A DNA stretch of 37,934 bases from Sedimentisphaerales bacterium (GCA_030611315.1 JAUWPZ010000017.1:1-37934), one strand, 5' to 3'. Shown: positions 27,038-35,392, counted from the first letter of the stretch. Translations and numbers: made by a program. Notes: generated by a model from the sequence alone, not told the origin.

Positions 27038-27530
27038 GCAAGTCAAAGAAACCAAGGGCCCCATGATTCAGTTGGTCAATTTCCGGCTCAGGGACGAGGA
27101 GTTTGGTGTTGATATTGGCTCGGTGAAGGAGATAATCAGGATGGCGGAAATTACTCATATACCGGATGCCCCTTCGTTTATCCACGGCGTGACAAACTTG
27201 AGAGGCCAGGTCATAGCGGTGATAGATTTGGCTAAGCAGTTTGGCCTTGCCCCCCGACAGGACCTTGGCGAAAGTGCCAGGATTGTAGTTACAGAGATAA
27301 AGGAACAAACAGTAGGAATGTTGGTGGACGAAGTCCCGGAGGTGTTGAAGATACCGTCTGCGAATATCGAGCCGGCGCCGGAGCTGATTCAGACCGAAGT
27401 CAAAAAAGACTACATCAAGGGAGTCGGCAAATTGGACAATAGGCTCATTATCATCCTGGATTTGGAGAAGCTCTTAGCCGACCATGAGGTCGAAGAGCTG
27501 ACCAAGGCGAATGTACCAACGGCAAAATGA
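27030..27530 (+). CDS. cheW: Chemotaxis coupling protein CheW
   Basis: This 166-residue protein is a single CheW domain: [24 protein letters not shown], then [26 protein letters not shown] with the conserved NLRG receptor/kinase-binding segment, and [19 protein letters not shown] near the end. It links the receptor to CheA at the inner face of the membrane. It begins inside the receptor gene, and the CheY gene follows after 18 bases. Nothing unusual in the sequence apart from a short C-terminal tail. Confidence 0.95.
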   Translation: MTEQVKETKGPMIQLVNFRLRDEEFGVDIGSVKEIIRMAEITHIPDAPSFIHGVTNLRGQVIAVIDLAKQFGLAPRQDLGESARIVVTEIKEQTVGMLVDEVPEVLKIPSANIEPAPELIQTEVKKDYIKGVGKLDNRLIIILDLEKLLADHEVEELTKANVPTAK

Positions 27531-27536
27531 GTGAGT

Positions 27537-27542
27537 GGAGGT
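27537..27542 (+). promoter_or_regulatory. Ribosome binding site deciding the cheY start
   Basis: GGAGGT lies six bases before the ATG at 27549. It favours that start over the in-frame ATG-less extension beginning at 27531, directly after the cheW stop. Confidence 0.7.
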
Positions 27543-27548
27543 AAACAC

Positions 27549-27923
27549 ATGGCTGATATCATGATAGTCGATGATTCCAAGTTTACGCGCAAGATGCTCT
27601 CCGACATCCTTGTTGAGGAGGGACACCAAATTGTCGGAGAGGCCGAGAATGCCGAGGAAGCTGTGGAGCTCTATGAGAGGCTCAGGCCGGACCTGGTAAC
27701 CTTAGACATTATTATGCCTGAGATTGAAGGAACAGACGCCATCTCCGCCCTGAAGGAGATGGTAAGAACGGACCCCAAGGCCAAGGTGGTAATGGTCAGC
27801 GCTATGGGGCAGCAGGACGTGGTCGAAGAATGTATTCAGGTCGGAGCCAGAGACTTCATAGTAAAACCCTTTCAGCCATCCAATATAGCGGGAGTGGTCG
27901 AAAGTGTATTGAAGGGTGTTTAA
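27549..27923 (+). CDS. cheY: Chemotaxis response regulator CheY
   Basis: A single receiver domain of 124 residues. The acidic pair is in IMIVDDSKFTRKML, the phospho-acceptor Asp in LVTLDIIMPEIEG, the switch Thr/Ser position in VVMVSAMGQQ (Ser), and the Lys in FIVKPFQPSN. There is no output domain, so its target is probably a motor or another protein. The start at 27549 is chosen for its ribosome binding site and the usual receiver beginning. Among the single receivers of the window it is the one inside the che core, between cheW and cheD. Confidence 0.93.
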   Translation: MADIMIVDDSKFTRKMLSDILVEEGHQIVGEAENAEEAVELYERLRPDLVTLDIIMPEIEGTDAISALKEMVRTDPKAKVVMVSAMGQQDVVEECIQVGARDFIVKPFQPSNIAGVVESVLKGV

Positions 27924-27964
27924 CCTTGAACGCAAAGACTCAAACGTCAGTTGGCCCGGAGACC

Positions 27965-28447
27965 ATGGAGTTAACGGTTGGAATGGGTGAAATAACGGTT
28001 GCGGAATCGCCCCTGCTCCTTAGGGCGCTTGGAGTAGGTTCATGTATGGCAGTAACGCTGTATGACAGAAATACCTCGATAGGAGGCCTGGCTCATATCA
28101 TGCTGCCTTATATAGAAGAGGCGTTCGATAAGTCCTGTCCTGCCAGATATACAGATGCCGCCATAGGCATGATGATAGACCGGATGCAAAAGCAAGGCGC
28201 CCGTATTCAACATGTAAGGGCCAAGATATTTGGGGGAGCAAATATGTTCTCAGAGATAATCTCCTCCGACAGCACCATGGATGTAGGCAAGAGAAATATC
28301 TCGGCAGTGAGGGAAGAATTAGAAAGGCGTAATATTGAAATCATCGCTGAAGACGTGGGCGAACATATTGGCCGCAGCGTGCTATTTGATACTTCGGATG
28401 GTTCTGTAGTAGTAAAGACCGTCAACACCGGCGAGAAAAGGTATTAG
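27965..28447 (+). CDS. cheD: Chemoreceptor glutamine deamidase CheD
   Basis: About 160 residues from the ATG at 27965. CheD deamidates glutamines of receptors and, in systems with CheC, binds CheC and boosts its phosphatase activity. The family signature is clear: a short VGMGEITVAE start, LGVGSCMAVTLYD with the catalytic Cys, and GGLAHIMLP with the catalytic His, then KIFGGANMF. A TTG at 27926 would add 13 residues, with a weak GAAGGG upstream; the ATG fits the usual N-terminus better. The frame is also open further upstream into cheY, but that part is unrelated. CheB follows immediately. Confidence 0.92.
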   Translation: MELTVGMGEITVAESPLLLRALGVGSCMAVTLYDRNTSIGGLAHIMLPYIEEAFDKSCPARYTDAAIGMMIDRMQKQGARIQHVRAKIFGGANMFSEIISSDSTMDVGKRNISAVREELERRNIEIIAEDVGEHIGRSVLFDTSDGSVVVKTVNTGEKRY

Positions 28448-28459
28448 TTGGAAATAACC

Positions 28460-29551
28460 ATGACTAAGACTAAGAAGATACGGGTTTTGGTGGTAGATGA
28501 TTCGGCGTTTATGCGAAAGATGCTCACCAAAGCAATCGAGTCCGACCCCCAGTGCAAGGTCATAAAGACCGCCAAAGATGGTGTGGAGGCTTTACGAGCC
28601 GTAGAAAAACTAAGGCCCGATGTAGTTACTTTGGATATTGAGCTGCCTGAGATAGACGGCCTTACCTGTCTCGGCTATATCATGGAAAAGTTTCCCACCC
28701 CCGTCGTGATGGTTACCGGCTTTAGCGAATTCTTAGGTGAAGAGACCATAAAGGCCCTGGAATATGGCGCTGCAGGTTTCGTACGTAAACCCAAGGGGTC
28801 GATATCTGGGAATATGGGGGAAATAGAACAAGAGCTAATATCGCAGATAAAGCTTGCCTCGCAGGTAGATGTAAACAAGCTAACCCCAGTAACCGTGAAA
28901 AAAGCCAAAGAGAAGGTACAAAAACCTGTCGCTACAAGCACAAATAGAATAGTGGCGATTGCCGGCTCATCCGGCGGTCCCCGGGCCTTAAGCCGGATAA
29001 TCCCACGGCTGCCGGCCGATCTGCCGGCGGCGGTGCTGGTTGTTCAGCATATACCTGCTGAATTCATCCCCTCCCTTGCTAAAAGGCTTGATTGGGAATC
29101 GGAGCTTAACGTCAAAGTTGCAGAGGACTCCGAGCCTGTCCAACAGGGAAGAGTCCTGATTGCGCCATCAGGCTTTCACTGCAGGATTGCGTCAAGCCGA
29201 GATAATGGTGAAGCGATTGAGCTGGTCCCTCATGCAAAAGAGAAGAACTTTCATTATGCCGTGGCTGATGAGCCTATGATTTCCCTGGCGCCCATCTACG
29301 GCAGGAGCGCAGTTGGAGTGGTCTTAACAGGTATGGGAAATGACGGGACAGAAGGTCTGCGGGCTATCAGGAAATATGGTGGCTACACAATCGCAGAGCA
29401 TGAGTCTTCCGCAGTTGTCTATGGCATGCCCAAGGCAGCCGTCCAGGCAGGTGTGGTTGATAAAATCGTTCCATTAGAACGGATAGCTGATGAGATTGCC
29501 AAAACAGTCAGCGGTAAAGTAGAGATTAGTAATGAAAATATCAGAGTATAA
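28460..29551 (+). CDS. cheB: Protein-glutamate methylesterase CheB
   Basis: This protein of about 363 residues has the normal CheB layout: an N-terminal receiver (VLVVDDSAFMRKML, phospho-acceptor in TLDIELPEIDG), a linker rich in Lys and Val, and a C-terminal methylesterase. Catalytic residues are the Ser in AGSSGGPRAL, the His in VVQHIPAEF and the Asp in MGNDGTEGL. Phosphorylated CheB removes methyl groups from receptors, opposing CheR. A TTG at 28448, straight after the cheD stop, would add four residues; I prefer the ATG. The stop overlaps cheA by 20 bases. Confidence 0.95.
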   Translation: MTKTKKIRVLVVDDSAFMRKMLTKAIESDPQCKVIKTAKDGVEALRAVEKLRPDVVTLDIELPEIDGLTCLGYIMEKFPTPVVMVTGFSEFLGEETIKALEYGAAGFVRKPKGSISGNMGEIEQELISQIKLASQVDVNKLTPVTVKKAKEKVQKPVATSTNRIVAIAGSSGGPRALSRIIPRLPADLPAAVLVVQHIPAEFIPSLAKRLDWESELNVKVAEDSEPVQQGRVLIAPSGFHCRIASSRDNGEAIELVPHAKEKNFHYAVADEPMISLAPIYGRSAVGVVLTGMGNDGTEGLRAIRKYGGYTIAEHESSAVVYGMPKAAVQAGVVDKIVPLERIADEIAKTVSGKVEISNENIRV

Positions 29552-31166
29552 ACAACTGTTTCTGAGTGAAGCACGGGAGATACTGAACTCATTAAACAAT
29601 GTCCTGGTTGACCTTGAGAAGGAACCGGCGAATACAGCCTTGCTCAATGAGCTGTTTCGCCAAAGCCACACCTTAAAGAGCATGGCCCAGAGTATGGGAT
29701 ATGAGGGAATTGCAAAACTCACCCATTCCATGGAAACCACCCTGGCATTATTGAGGAGCGGAGGGGCGAAGCTGGAAAAAGATATCGTGGACTTACTGTT
29801 CAAATCCATGGACACCCTGGGCGAGTTAATTGAAGAGAGGGCAAAAGGAAAGGCAGAGAAGGTAGAAGTGGCTGCGTTAGTGGAGAGATTTGAAGAGATT
29901 GCCTCCGCGGTCCCAAAAGAGAAGAGAAAACCTGTGGACAAAGAAAGACCGGAGCTAAAGCTGGATAATATTGACAACTCAGCTTCTTCTCTCGGCGAAC
30001 TCCAGACGGTGCGGGTCCCTTTAACTCAACTCGATAACCTCATGGACCTGACCGGAGAATTGGCCATAAATAGAATCAGGCTCTCCCAGATAGTTCAAAC
30101 AATAGCCGATAGTGCCCTAAAAGAGACTGTGGCCCAGCTCTCCAGGCTGACTTCTCAGCTCCAGGACCAGATGATGCAGGTCAGGCTCGTACCCTTGGAG
30201 TATATCTTTACTCCTTATCCCAGGATGGTCAGAGACATGGCAGTCAACCAGAAGAAAGAGGTGGATTTCGTCATTGAAGGAGGCCATATAGGTCTGGATC
30301 GCAGTATTCAAGATGAGATAAACGAACCATTGCTCCATCTCTTGAAGAATGCAGTTACTCATGGTATTGAAGAGCCGCAGGAAAGAGAAAGGCTGAAAAA
30401 ACCCAGAAGGGGAAAGATAAGGCTCTCAGCCAGAAGAGAGAGGAATTTTGTAGTTCTGGAGCTCTCCGATGATGGCCGTGGTATGGATGTCGAAGAAATA
30501 AAGAAAGTTGCCCTCCAGACAGGAATCATCACAGCCAAAGAACTCTCCGCTCTCAGTCCGAAAGAAATAGTAACGCTTATCACTCGCCCCGGCTATAGCG
30601 GGGCCAAAAAAGTCACTGAGGCAGCGGGCAGAGGTGTGGGGCTGAACGCATCGAAAATCAAGGCCGAATCACTCGGAGGAACATTAGACATAGATACCAG
30701 GCCGAATGAGGGCGCCACCTTCTCTATCAAACTGCCTCTGACTATAGCTATAGCCCAGGCCATGCTCGTAGGCATTGCGGACCAGACGTACTGTATCCCG
30801 TTATCTTACATAGCGGAGACGATAAAGGTTTCACAACCACAGATTAAGACGATAGAGCACCGCGAGGTGATTTCTTATAGAGATACGGTGCTTCCCTTGG
30901 TCAGATTGAGGGGGAAATTCGGCTTTGACTCTTCGAAATTGCGGTCCCCGGTCGCGGACGTTCCAAACGGCCCTGCGATCCCAGTGGTTGTGGTTGAGGG
31001 CGGAGCAAAGAAAGCGGGTTTAGTAGTGGATAGTTTCTTAGGTCAACAAGAGGTTGTGATAAAGCCTTTGACAGGGTTCTTAAAAGAAATCAAAGGCGCC
31101 TCCGGTGCAACCATCCTGGGCACGGGAAAGCCGGCCCTGGTTATGGATGTCGGTTCGCTGCTATAG
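29532..31166 (+). CDS. cheA: Chemotaxis histidine kinase CheA lacking a P2 domain
   Basis: This 544-residue kinase has a P1/HPt domain (residues 1-110) with the phosphorylated His in RQSHTLKSMA near 46, a short linker (about 110-150), a P3 dimerisation region with LMDLTGELAINRIRL, the P4 ATPase (DEINEPLLHLLKNAVTHGIE N-box, DDGRGMD G-box, and GRGVGLNASK), and a C-terminal P5 CheW-like domain. There is no room for a P2 domain, which in E. coli CheA docks CheY and CheB, so regulators must bind P1 or P4 directly. It begins inside cheB, and cheC follows. Confidence 0.95.
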   Translation: MKISEYKQLFLSEAREILNSLNNVLVDLEKEPANTALLNELFRQSHTLKSMAQSMGYEGIAKLTHSMETTLALLRSGGAKLEKDIVDLLFKSMDTLGELIEERAKGKAEKVEVAALVERFEEIASAVPKEKRKPVDKERPELKLDNIDNSASSLGELQTVRVPLTQLDNLMDLTGELAINRIRLSQIVQTIADSALKETVAQLSRLTSQLQDQMMQVRLVPLEYIFTPYPRMVRDMAVNQKKEVDFVIEGGHIGLDRSIQDEINEPLLHLLKNAVTHGIEEPQERERLKKPRRGKIRLSARRERNFVVLELSDDGRGMDVEEIKKVALQTGIITAKELSALSPKEIVTLITRPGYSGAKKVTEAAGRGVGLNASKIKAESLGGTLDIDTRPNEGATFSIKLPLTIAIAQAMLVGIADQTYCIPLSYIAETIKVSQPQIKTIEHREVISYRDTVLPLVRLRGKFGFDSSKLRSPVADVPNGPAIPVVVVEGGAKKAGLVVDSFLGQQEVVIKPLTGFLKEIKGASGATILGTGKPALVMDVGSLL

Positions 31167-31180
31167 AAGGAGATTTCGCC

Positions 31181-31798
31181 GTGACATTGGTTGATTTTGA
31201 TAAAATCCGATTAGATGCATTTAGAGAAATCAGCTCGATAGCTACAGGTAATGCAGCCACAAGTCTATCAGCCATGTTGGACAGAAAAGTGGATATCACA
31301 GTACCCAACATTATGGTGGAGGCCCTCGAAGAGATTCCGGAGCTCTTAGGAGGGGCGGAGAAGGCCATGACCACGGTCTATTTCACGGTAAGCGGCCAAG
31401 TCCCAGGGAGCATTCTTCTGCTGTTTTCCTCTTCTGAATCTCTGAGGTTGGTCAATATTCTTACCGGTCAGAAGGTCGAACAGATTGAGGGCCTCGACGA
31501 GATGGGAATATCAGCATTGAAGGAGTTGGGAAACATCGTAATTGGGTCCTACGTGCGGGTACTGGCCGAAGGGCTGAAAATGGCGATTGGCTATTCCGTC
31601 CCTGGATTTACGTATGATATGATGGGCGCCATTTTGGACGAGACCCTGGCTCGCTTGTCGTTGGAGCAAAAGCACGGTGTAATCGTGGAAAGTGAATTTA
31701 TCGTGAGAGAGAAGATATATCGAGGCCACCTTGCCTTCATCCTGGCGCCAAAGGCTGTTAACGACATAATCAAGGCACTGGGGAACTGGGCCGAATAA
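31181..31798 (+). CDS. cheC: CheY-P phosphatase CheC
   Basis: This 205-residue protein starts at a GTG with AAGGAGA upstream. It shows the two CheC/CheX-type active-site motifs: FREISSIATGNAATSLSAML near residue 15 and LKELGNIVIGSYVRVLAEGL near 110, each with the Glu and Asn of the E-x(2/3)-N phosphatase signature. CheC dephosphorylates CheY-P and is stimulated by CheD, which is encoded three genes upstream. Together with CheR, CheB and CheD this gives three adaptation routes. A short gap of 56 bases follows before the HPt gene. Confidence 0.93.
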   Translation: MTLVDFDKIRLDAFREISSIATGNAATSLSAMLDRKVDITVPNIMVEALEEIPELLGGAEKAMTTVYFTVSGQVPGSILLLFSSSESLRLVNILTGQKVEQIEGLDEMGISALKELGNIVIGSYVRVLAEGLKMAIGYSVPGFTYDMMGAILDETLARLSLEQKHGVIVESEFIVREKIYRGHLAFILAPKAVNDIIKALGNWAE

Positions 31799-31854
31799 GG
31801 CCTCGGTATGATAAGGAAGCAATAATAGAAAACGTAACCAACAATGGAGAGCTA

Positions 31855-32277
31855 ATGGACATCTTCTACGAAGAGACACATACTCTCATTGACGAGATGA
31901 GACAGCATCTATCTGTCTTGAGTCAAGAACCAGAAACGAGCAATGAAACCATTTGTTCTTCCAATAAGCCCTTCGAATTGTCTCAAGATACAGTCCCGGA
32001 TCAACATTCGGCCTTCCGCCGTCTCTTCCGGTGCGCGCATATTATTAGGAGTTCTTCGCGGAGCGTTGGTCTTGACGGCCTGGAAAAAGTTACCGGAGCC
32101 TTGGAGAAGATCTTCTATAAGCTCGGCGATGAGAGATTTGTGATTACTGCTGAGGTTGTCTCCTTGCTTTCCGAAAGTGTGGAGGCCTGCCGGAAACTGC
32201 TGAATGAAGAAGAAATCGTTGGTCATAAAGAGTTATTGGACCGGCTGAACGGTATTCTTCAGCCTTGTGGAGGTTAG
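31855..32277 (+). CDS. Stand-alone HPt (phosphotransfer) domain protein
   Basis: This 140-residue helical protein resembles a histidine phosphotransfer domain: RLFRCAHIIRSSSRSVGLDGLEKVTGALEKIF gives the phospho-acceptor His near 62 with the helix pattern expected after it. The usual Lys-Gly after the His is Arg-Ser here. The N-terminal 50 residues are less conserved. No kinase or receiver domain is present. Lying between cheC and a receiver-histidine kinase, it could shuttle phosphate between CheA or the hybrid kinase and the many single receivers downstream. This is inference. Confidence 0.7.
   Translation: MDIFYEETHTLIDEMRQHLSVLSQEPETSNETICSSNKPFELSQDTVPDQHSAFRRLFRCAHIIRSSSRSVGLDGLEKVTGALEKIFYKLGDERFVITAEVVSLLSESVEACRKLLNEEEIVGHKELLDRLNGILQPCGG
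32269..32273 (+). promoter_or_regulatory. Ribosome binding site deciding the start of the receiver-kinase gene
   Basis: GGAGG lies eight bases before the GTG at 32282 and overlaps the end of the HPt gene. It supports 32282 over the overlapping GTG at 32267. Confidence 0.6.
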
Positions 32278-32281
32278 CTGC

Positions 32282-33613
32282 GTGGGCGAGAAACCTATCA
32301 AAGTTCTGTTAATTGAGGACAGCGTCTTCGCTACTCGACACACACAGAAGATGTTGGCTGAGGCAAATGGTTCTCATATCGATGTCCAATTAGAATGTGC
32401 CGAGCAGCTCTCGGCGGGCCTGAAGCGCTTAGCCGAGGGCGGGATCGATATTGTCTTGTTGGACCTCACGCTGCCGGATTCCCATGACTTGGATACATTC
32501 ACCAAAGTGCACACCCAGGCGCCGCAAGTGCCCGTTGTGGTTCTGACCGGGCTTGGTGATGAAAAGCTCGCAGTCGAGGCCGTCCGCAAAGGTGCGCAGG
32601 ACTATCTGGTCAAAGGTCACATAGACAGCAACTTGTTGAAACGCTCTATTCTCTACGCCATAGAGCGCAAGCGAGTGCAGGAAGAATTGAGGAAATCCCG
32701 CGAGCACCTTGGAGAACTCGTGGAGGAGCGCACCGAACAGCTTAGAAAGACTAATCAACAACTCAGAGATGAAATCGCCGAACACAAGAAGGCTCAGGAG
32801 AATCTCCAGGAAGCCTACAAACGTTTGGAAAAGCAGTCCATGGTTCTGGCGCAAACAGAGAAGATGAGCGCCATAGGCACCTTGGTTGCGGGCACAGCCC
32901 ACGAGCTGAACAATCCAATGATGGGGATATTGAACTTTACCGCACATTGCATAAAACACACTTCCGAGGAAGACCGGCGATATACGGTGCTGCAGGATAT
33001 CGAGCACGAAGCGAAACGCTGTACTAAGATTGTTCAGAACCTCTTAACGTTTTCACATACCGAGCAGGATGATGATAAAGCATATCAGAAAGAGAGTCTG
33101 GCCGAAATCCTTGGTCGGGTCCTCAGATTATTGTCATATCGCATTGAGAAACAAAGGATTCTGGTAACTCAGCATATTGCGGAAGACACCCCCAAAATCT
33201 GGATGAAACCAAACAGCGTACAGCAACTAATCCTGAATCTCACCACCAATACCCTCGATGCTTTGGAAGGGAGCGAGAAGAAGGAGCTTAATGTTGATAT
33301 CGGCAGAGAAGGTGAATATGTTCGGATGACAATTGCGGATACCGGCTGCGGAATTTCTGAGGATTCTCTCAAATCAATCTTTGTTCCGTTTTTCACAACC
33401 AAGCCGGTTGGGCAGGGAACAGGCCTGGGACTCTCTGTATCTCAGGGCATAGTCAAGACACATGGAGGAAAAATCACCTGCCAGAGCGAACCCGGAGTGG
33501 GGACGAAGTTCACAATTTTATTGCCAATAGAAAGGAGCAGACAAGATGAGGAAGCGAATACTCGTAATCGACGACGATTTAGCGATAAGAAAATCGTTTG
33601 CGCTGGCACTTGA
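32282..33613 (+). CDS. Receiver-histidine kinase hybrid
   Basis: About 443 residues. It has an N-terminal receiver (KVLLIEDSV, phospho-acceptor in [11 protein letters not shown] near residue 61), then a coiled coil (about 125-190, many Glu/Gln/Lys), a DHp helix with [15 protein letters not shown] as the phosphorylated His motif, and an HATPase with TGCGISED and [18 protein letters not shown]. There is no membrane segment or PAS domain, so it is cytoplasmic and its input is probably phosphorylation of its own receiver. The frame continues about 28 residues past the normal kinase end (FTILLPIE), overlapping the next gene by 68 bases. It lies directly before the receiver-KaiB pairs and is the most likely kinase for them. 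Confidence 0.9.
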   Translation: MGEKPIKVLLIEDSVFATRHTQKMLAEANGSHIDVQLECAEQLSAGLKRLAEGGIDIVLLDLTLPDSHDLDTFTKVHTQAPQVPVVVLTGLGDEKLAVEAVRKGAQDYLVKGHIDSNLLKRSILYAIERKRVQEELRKSREHLGELVEERTEQLRKTNQQLRDEIAEHKKAQENLQEAYKRLEKQSMVLAQTEKMSAIGTLVAGTAHELNNPMMGILNFTAHCIKHTSEEDRRYTVLQDIEHEAKRCTKIVQNLLTFSHTEQDDDKAYQKESLAEILGRVLRLLSYRIEKQRILVTQHIAEDTPKIWMKPNSVQQLILNLTTNTLDALEGSEKKELNVDIGREGEYVRMTIADTGCGISEDSLKSIFVPFFTTKPVGQGTGLGLSVSQGIVKTHGGKITCQSEPGVGTKFTILLPIERSRQDEEANTRNRRRFSDKKIVCAGT

Positions 33614-33929
33614 GGATGCAGACTGCCAGGTCGATACGGCAGAATCCGGCGAGGCCGGCATCGATAAGGCGTCCAACACTGAGTATGACTTGATATTCCT
33701 CGACCTCAAAATGCCGGGGATAAACGGTGTCGAAACGCTGATCAGGCTGCGAGACAACGGATACAAAATGCCTATTTACATTGTAACGGCCTTTCATAAA
33801 GAGTTTATAGACCAGCTCAGAATAGCCGCTGAAGAAGACTACGAGTTTGAAGTCATGCAAAAGCCCATCGAGAGTCAGGACCTTGTTATGATAACAAAGG
33901 CTGTTCTTAAAGGGGCAGGAGCGTATTGA
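33546..33929 (+). CDS. Response regulator paired with KaiB (first pair)
   Basis: A 127-residue single receiver. Its acidic pair is in [10 protein letters not shown], the phospho-acceptor in LIFLDLKMPGINGVETL (Asp 53), the switch Thr in IYIVTAFHKEF (Thr 81) and the Lys in VMQKPIES. The segment TAFHKEF is not typical of receivers and is identical in the second pair (34224). It starts 68 bases before the end of the kinase gene, so translation is coupled. KaiB follows after four bases. No output domain. It is close to the receiver at 34224, indicating tandem duplication. Confidence 0.92.
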   Translation: MRKRILVIDDDLAIRKSFALALEDADCQVDTAESGEAGIDKASNTEYDLIFLDLKMPGINGVETLIRLRDNGYKMPIYIVTAFHKEFIDQLRIAAEEDYEFEVMQKPIESQDLVMITKAVLKGAGAY

Positions 33930-33933
33930 GGAG

Positions 33934-34227
33934 ATGACCGTGTACGAATTTAGACTTTACATTATAGGCCGAACGCCGAAGTCGATAGATGTCATCGAGG
34001 AATTGGTAAGGCTTTTGGAAGATGCGCTTGACGGCTACTACCATCTTGACATCATCGATATAATTGACAATCCGGCACTGGCTGAGAAAGATGAGATTTT
34101 GGCCACACCTGCATTAAAAAAAGTCTCCCCTGAGCCGGCGAGAACAATTGTCGGTGATTTGTCGGACGCCGAAACGGTGTTATTGGCGCTTGGGTTAACC
34201 GCTCTGCGAGAAGAAGCTGAAAAATGA
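33934..34227 (+). CDS. KaiB-family protein (first copy)
   Basis: This 97-residue protein is a single KaiB domain. Its start YEFRLYIIGRTPKS, the middle LDIIDIIDNPALAEKDEILATPALKKVSPEP and the end IVGDLSDAETVLLALGL follow cyanobacterial KaiB along its whole length, including the GDLSD segment, which includes the fold-switch residues known from Synechococcus KaiB. In cyanobacteria KaiB binds KaiC and helps set the clock phase; KaiB proteins in other bacteria have been linked to stress. No KaiC or KaiA is in the window. It sits four bases after a receiver and overlaps the next receiver by four bases, so the pair is translated together. GTG/ATG context: ATG at 33934 with GAGGAG upstream. Confidence 0.92.
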   Translation: MTVYEFRLYIIGRTPKSIDVIEELVRLLEDALDGYYHLDIIDIIDNPALAEKDEILATPALKKVSPEPARTIVGDLSDAETVLLALGLTALREEAEK

Positions 34228-34625
34228 GTGAACGTATCTTGGTAATTGACGATGAGAAAGCCGCAAGGATGTCGTTTATCTTGGCGCTTAAAGATACCGG
34301 ATTCGAGGTGGATACGGCTGAATCAGGCGAGAAAGGCCTTCAGATGAAGAATGATGCCGAGTACGACCTGATCTTTCTTGACCTCAAGATGCCGGGAATG
34401 AACGGTATCGAGACCCTGCGCCAAATACGCAAGACCGACAAAAAGGTCCCCATTTACATCTTCACAGCTTTTCATAAAGAGTTTCTTGACGAACTGAAAA
34501 TCGCTCAGAAGGAAATGTTGAGCTTCGAGGTTCTCAAAAAGCCCATCGGCGCCGACCTGATTGTCACGCTTACGAAGCTTATTTTGGGGCAACCTGAGGA
34601 AGCTGAAGAGGCCAGCTATGTATGA
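34224..34625 (+). CDS. Response regulator paired with KaiB (second pair)
   Basis: A 133-residue receiver, close to the one at 33546: ILVIDDEKAA, FLDLKMPGMNGIETL (Asp 53), IYIFTAFHKEF, and LKKPIG. It shares the uncommon TAFHKEF segment. The acidic tail (EEAEEASYV) differs. It overlaps KaiB1 by four bases at its start and KaiB2 by eight at its end. It carries no output domain. The likeness of the two receiver-KaiB pairs in sequence and order shows a tandem duplication of the unit. Confidence 0.92.
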   Translation: MSERILVIDDEKAARMSFILALKDTGFEVDTAESGEKGLQMKNDAEYDLIFLDLKMPGMNGIETLRQIRKTDKKVPIYIFTAFHKEFLDELKIAQKEMLSFEVLKKPIGADLIVTLTKLILGQPEEAEEASYV

Positions 34626-34935
34626 ATTCAGGCTTTACCTCTATATTTCAGGCGAAACAACGAATTCGGCAGCTGGCGCCTGGAGTGTGAAATCGCTCTT
34701 GAATGAAGCGTTTAGAGGTCGGTACTCTCTCGAAGTCATAAATGTTCTCGATCATCCACAGCGGGCTGAGAATGATAACATTTTGGCCACACCTACGCTA
34801 ATAAAGGCTGCACCTCCACCAGAGAGAAGGGTTGTTGGCGATTTGTCAGACAAAGAAAAGGTGGCAGCGGCGCTTGGATTGACTACCGACAAAGAGAAGC
34901 AAGAAACGCCCCGGCACCCGGAGTCTTCTCAATGA
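34618..34935 (+). CDS. KaiB-family protein (second copy)
   Basis: A 105-residue KaiB domain. The start YEFRLYLYISGETTNS, SLEVINVLDHPQRAENDNILATPTLIKAAPPPERR and VVGDLSDKEKVAAALGL follow the family; GDLSD and ATPTL are kept. There is a small insertion near residues 12-22 relative to copy 1, and the tail is longer and charged (TDKEKQETPRHPESSQ). I use the ATG at 34618, eight bases inside the preceding receiver; the frame is open upstream but that part is unrelated to KaiB. Copy 2 is closer to cyanobacterial KaiB in the ATPTL segment than copy 1 (ATPAL). Confidence 0.92.
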   Translation: MYEFRLYLYISGETTNSAAGAWSVKSLLNEAFRGRYSLEVINVLDHPQRAENDNILATPTLIKAAPPPERRVVGDLSDKEKVAAALGLTTDKEKQETPRHPESSQ

Positions 34936-34981
34936 CGGAACTGGCACGGAAACCATACACTAACTCAGGGCGGAATTTACC

Positions 34982-35392
34982 GTGAACCCCGCAAAGAAGA
35001 TACTGATAGCCGATGATGAGCCGGGAGTAGTCATGATTCTCGGAATGAGGCTGAGGGCAAATGGCTATCAGGTAATAGCTGCTCACGATGGCGCCCGGGC
35101 CATAGAGCTTGCGCACCTGGAAAAACCGGATTTGATTGTTCTTGATATTAAGATGCCCGGCAAAAATGGCTACAGTGTCCTTCAAGACCTAAGAGAATCT
35201 GTATGTGCAAGGTCAATTCCTATAGTATTCTTCTCCGCCCTCCCGCCCGAGCGAGCGGAAGAAAAGGCAACTCAGCTCGGCGCCGACGGTTTCGTCTCAA
35301 AATCGGCGGACCCGGAGGAAGTAGTTGTCAGAATCAAGGACATTTTCAACAGATTGGAAAACCAGCTCGAACAAACAGCAATAAGGAAATGA
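34982..35392 (+). CDS. Single-domain response regulator
   Basis: A 136-residue receiver with GTG start. The acidic pair is in ILIADDEPGVV, the phospho-acceptor in LIVLDIKMPGKNG (Asp 55), and the switch Ser in VFFSALPPE. The conserved Lys-Pro is Lys-Ser (FVSKSADPEE), an uncommon change. The sequence is closer to ordinary receivers than to the FHKEF pair. A basic, helical tail of about 15 residues follows. It is 46 bases after KaiB2, with no output domain. Confidence 0.88.
   Translation: MNPAKKILIADDEPGVVMILGMRLRANGYQVIAAHDGARAIELAHLEKPDLIVLDIKMPGKNGYSVLQDLRESVCARSIPIVFFSALPPERAEEKATQLGADGFVSKSADPEEVVVRIKDIFNRLENQLEQTAIRK

Noticed and set aside
33546-34935. A circadian clock
   Set aside because: KaiB alone is not a clock; no KaiC or KaiA is visible, so a timing role is not claimed.
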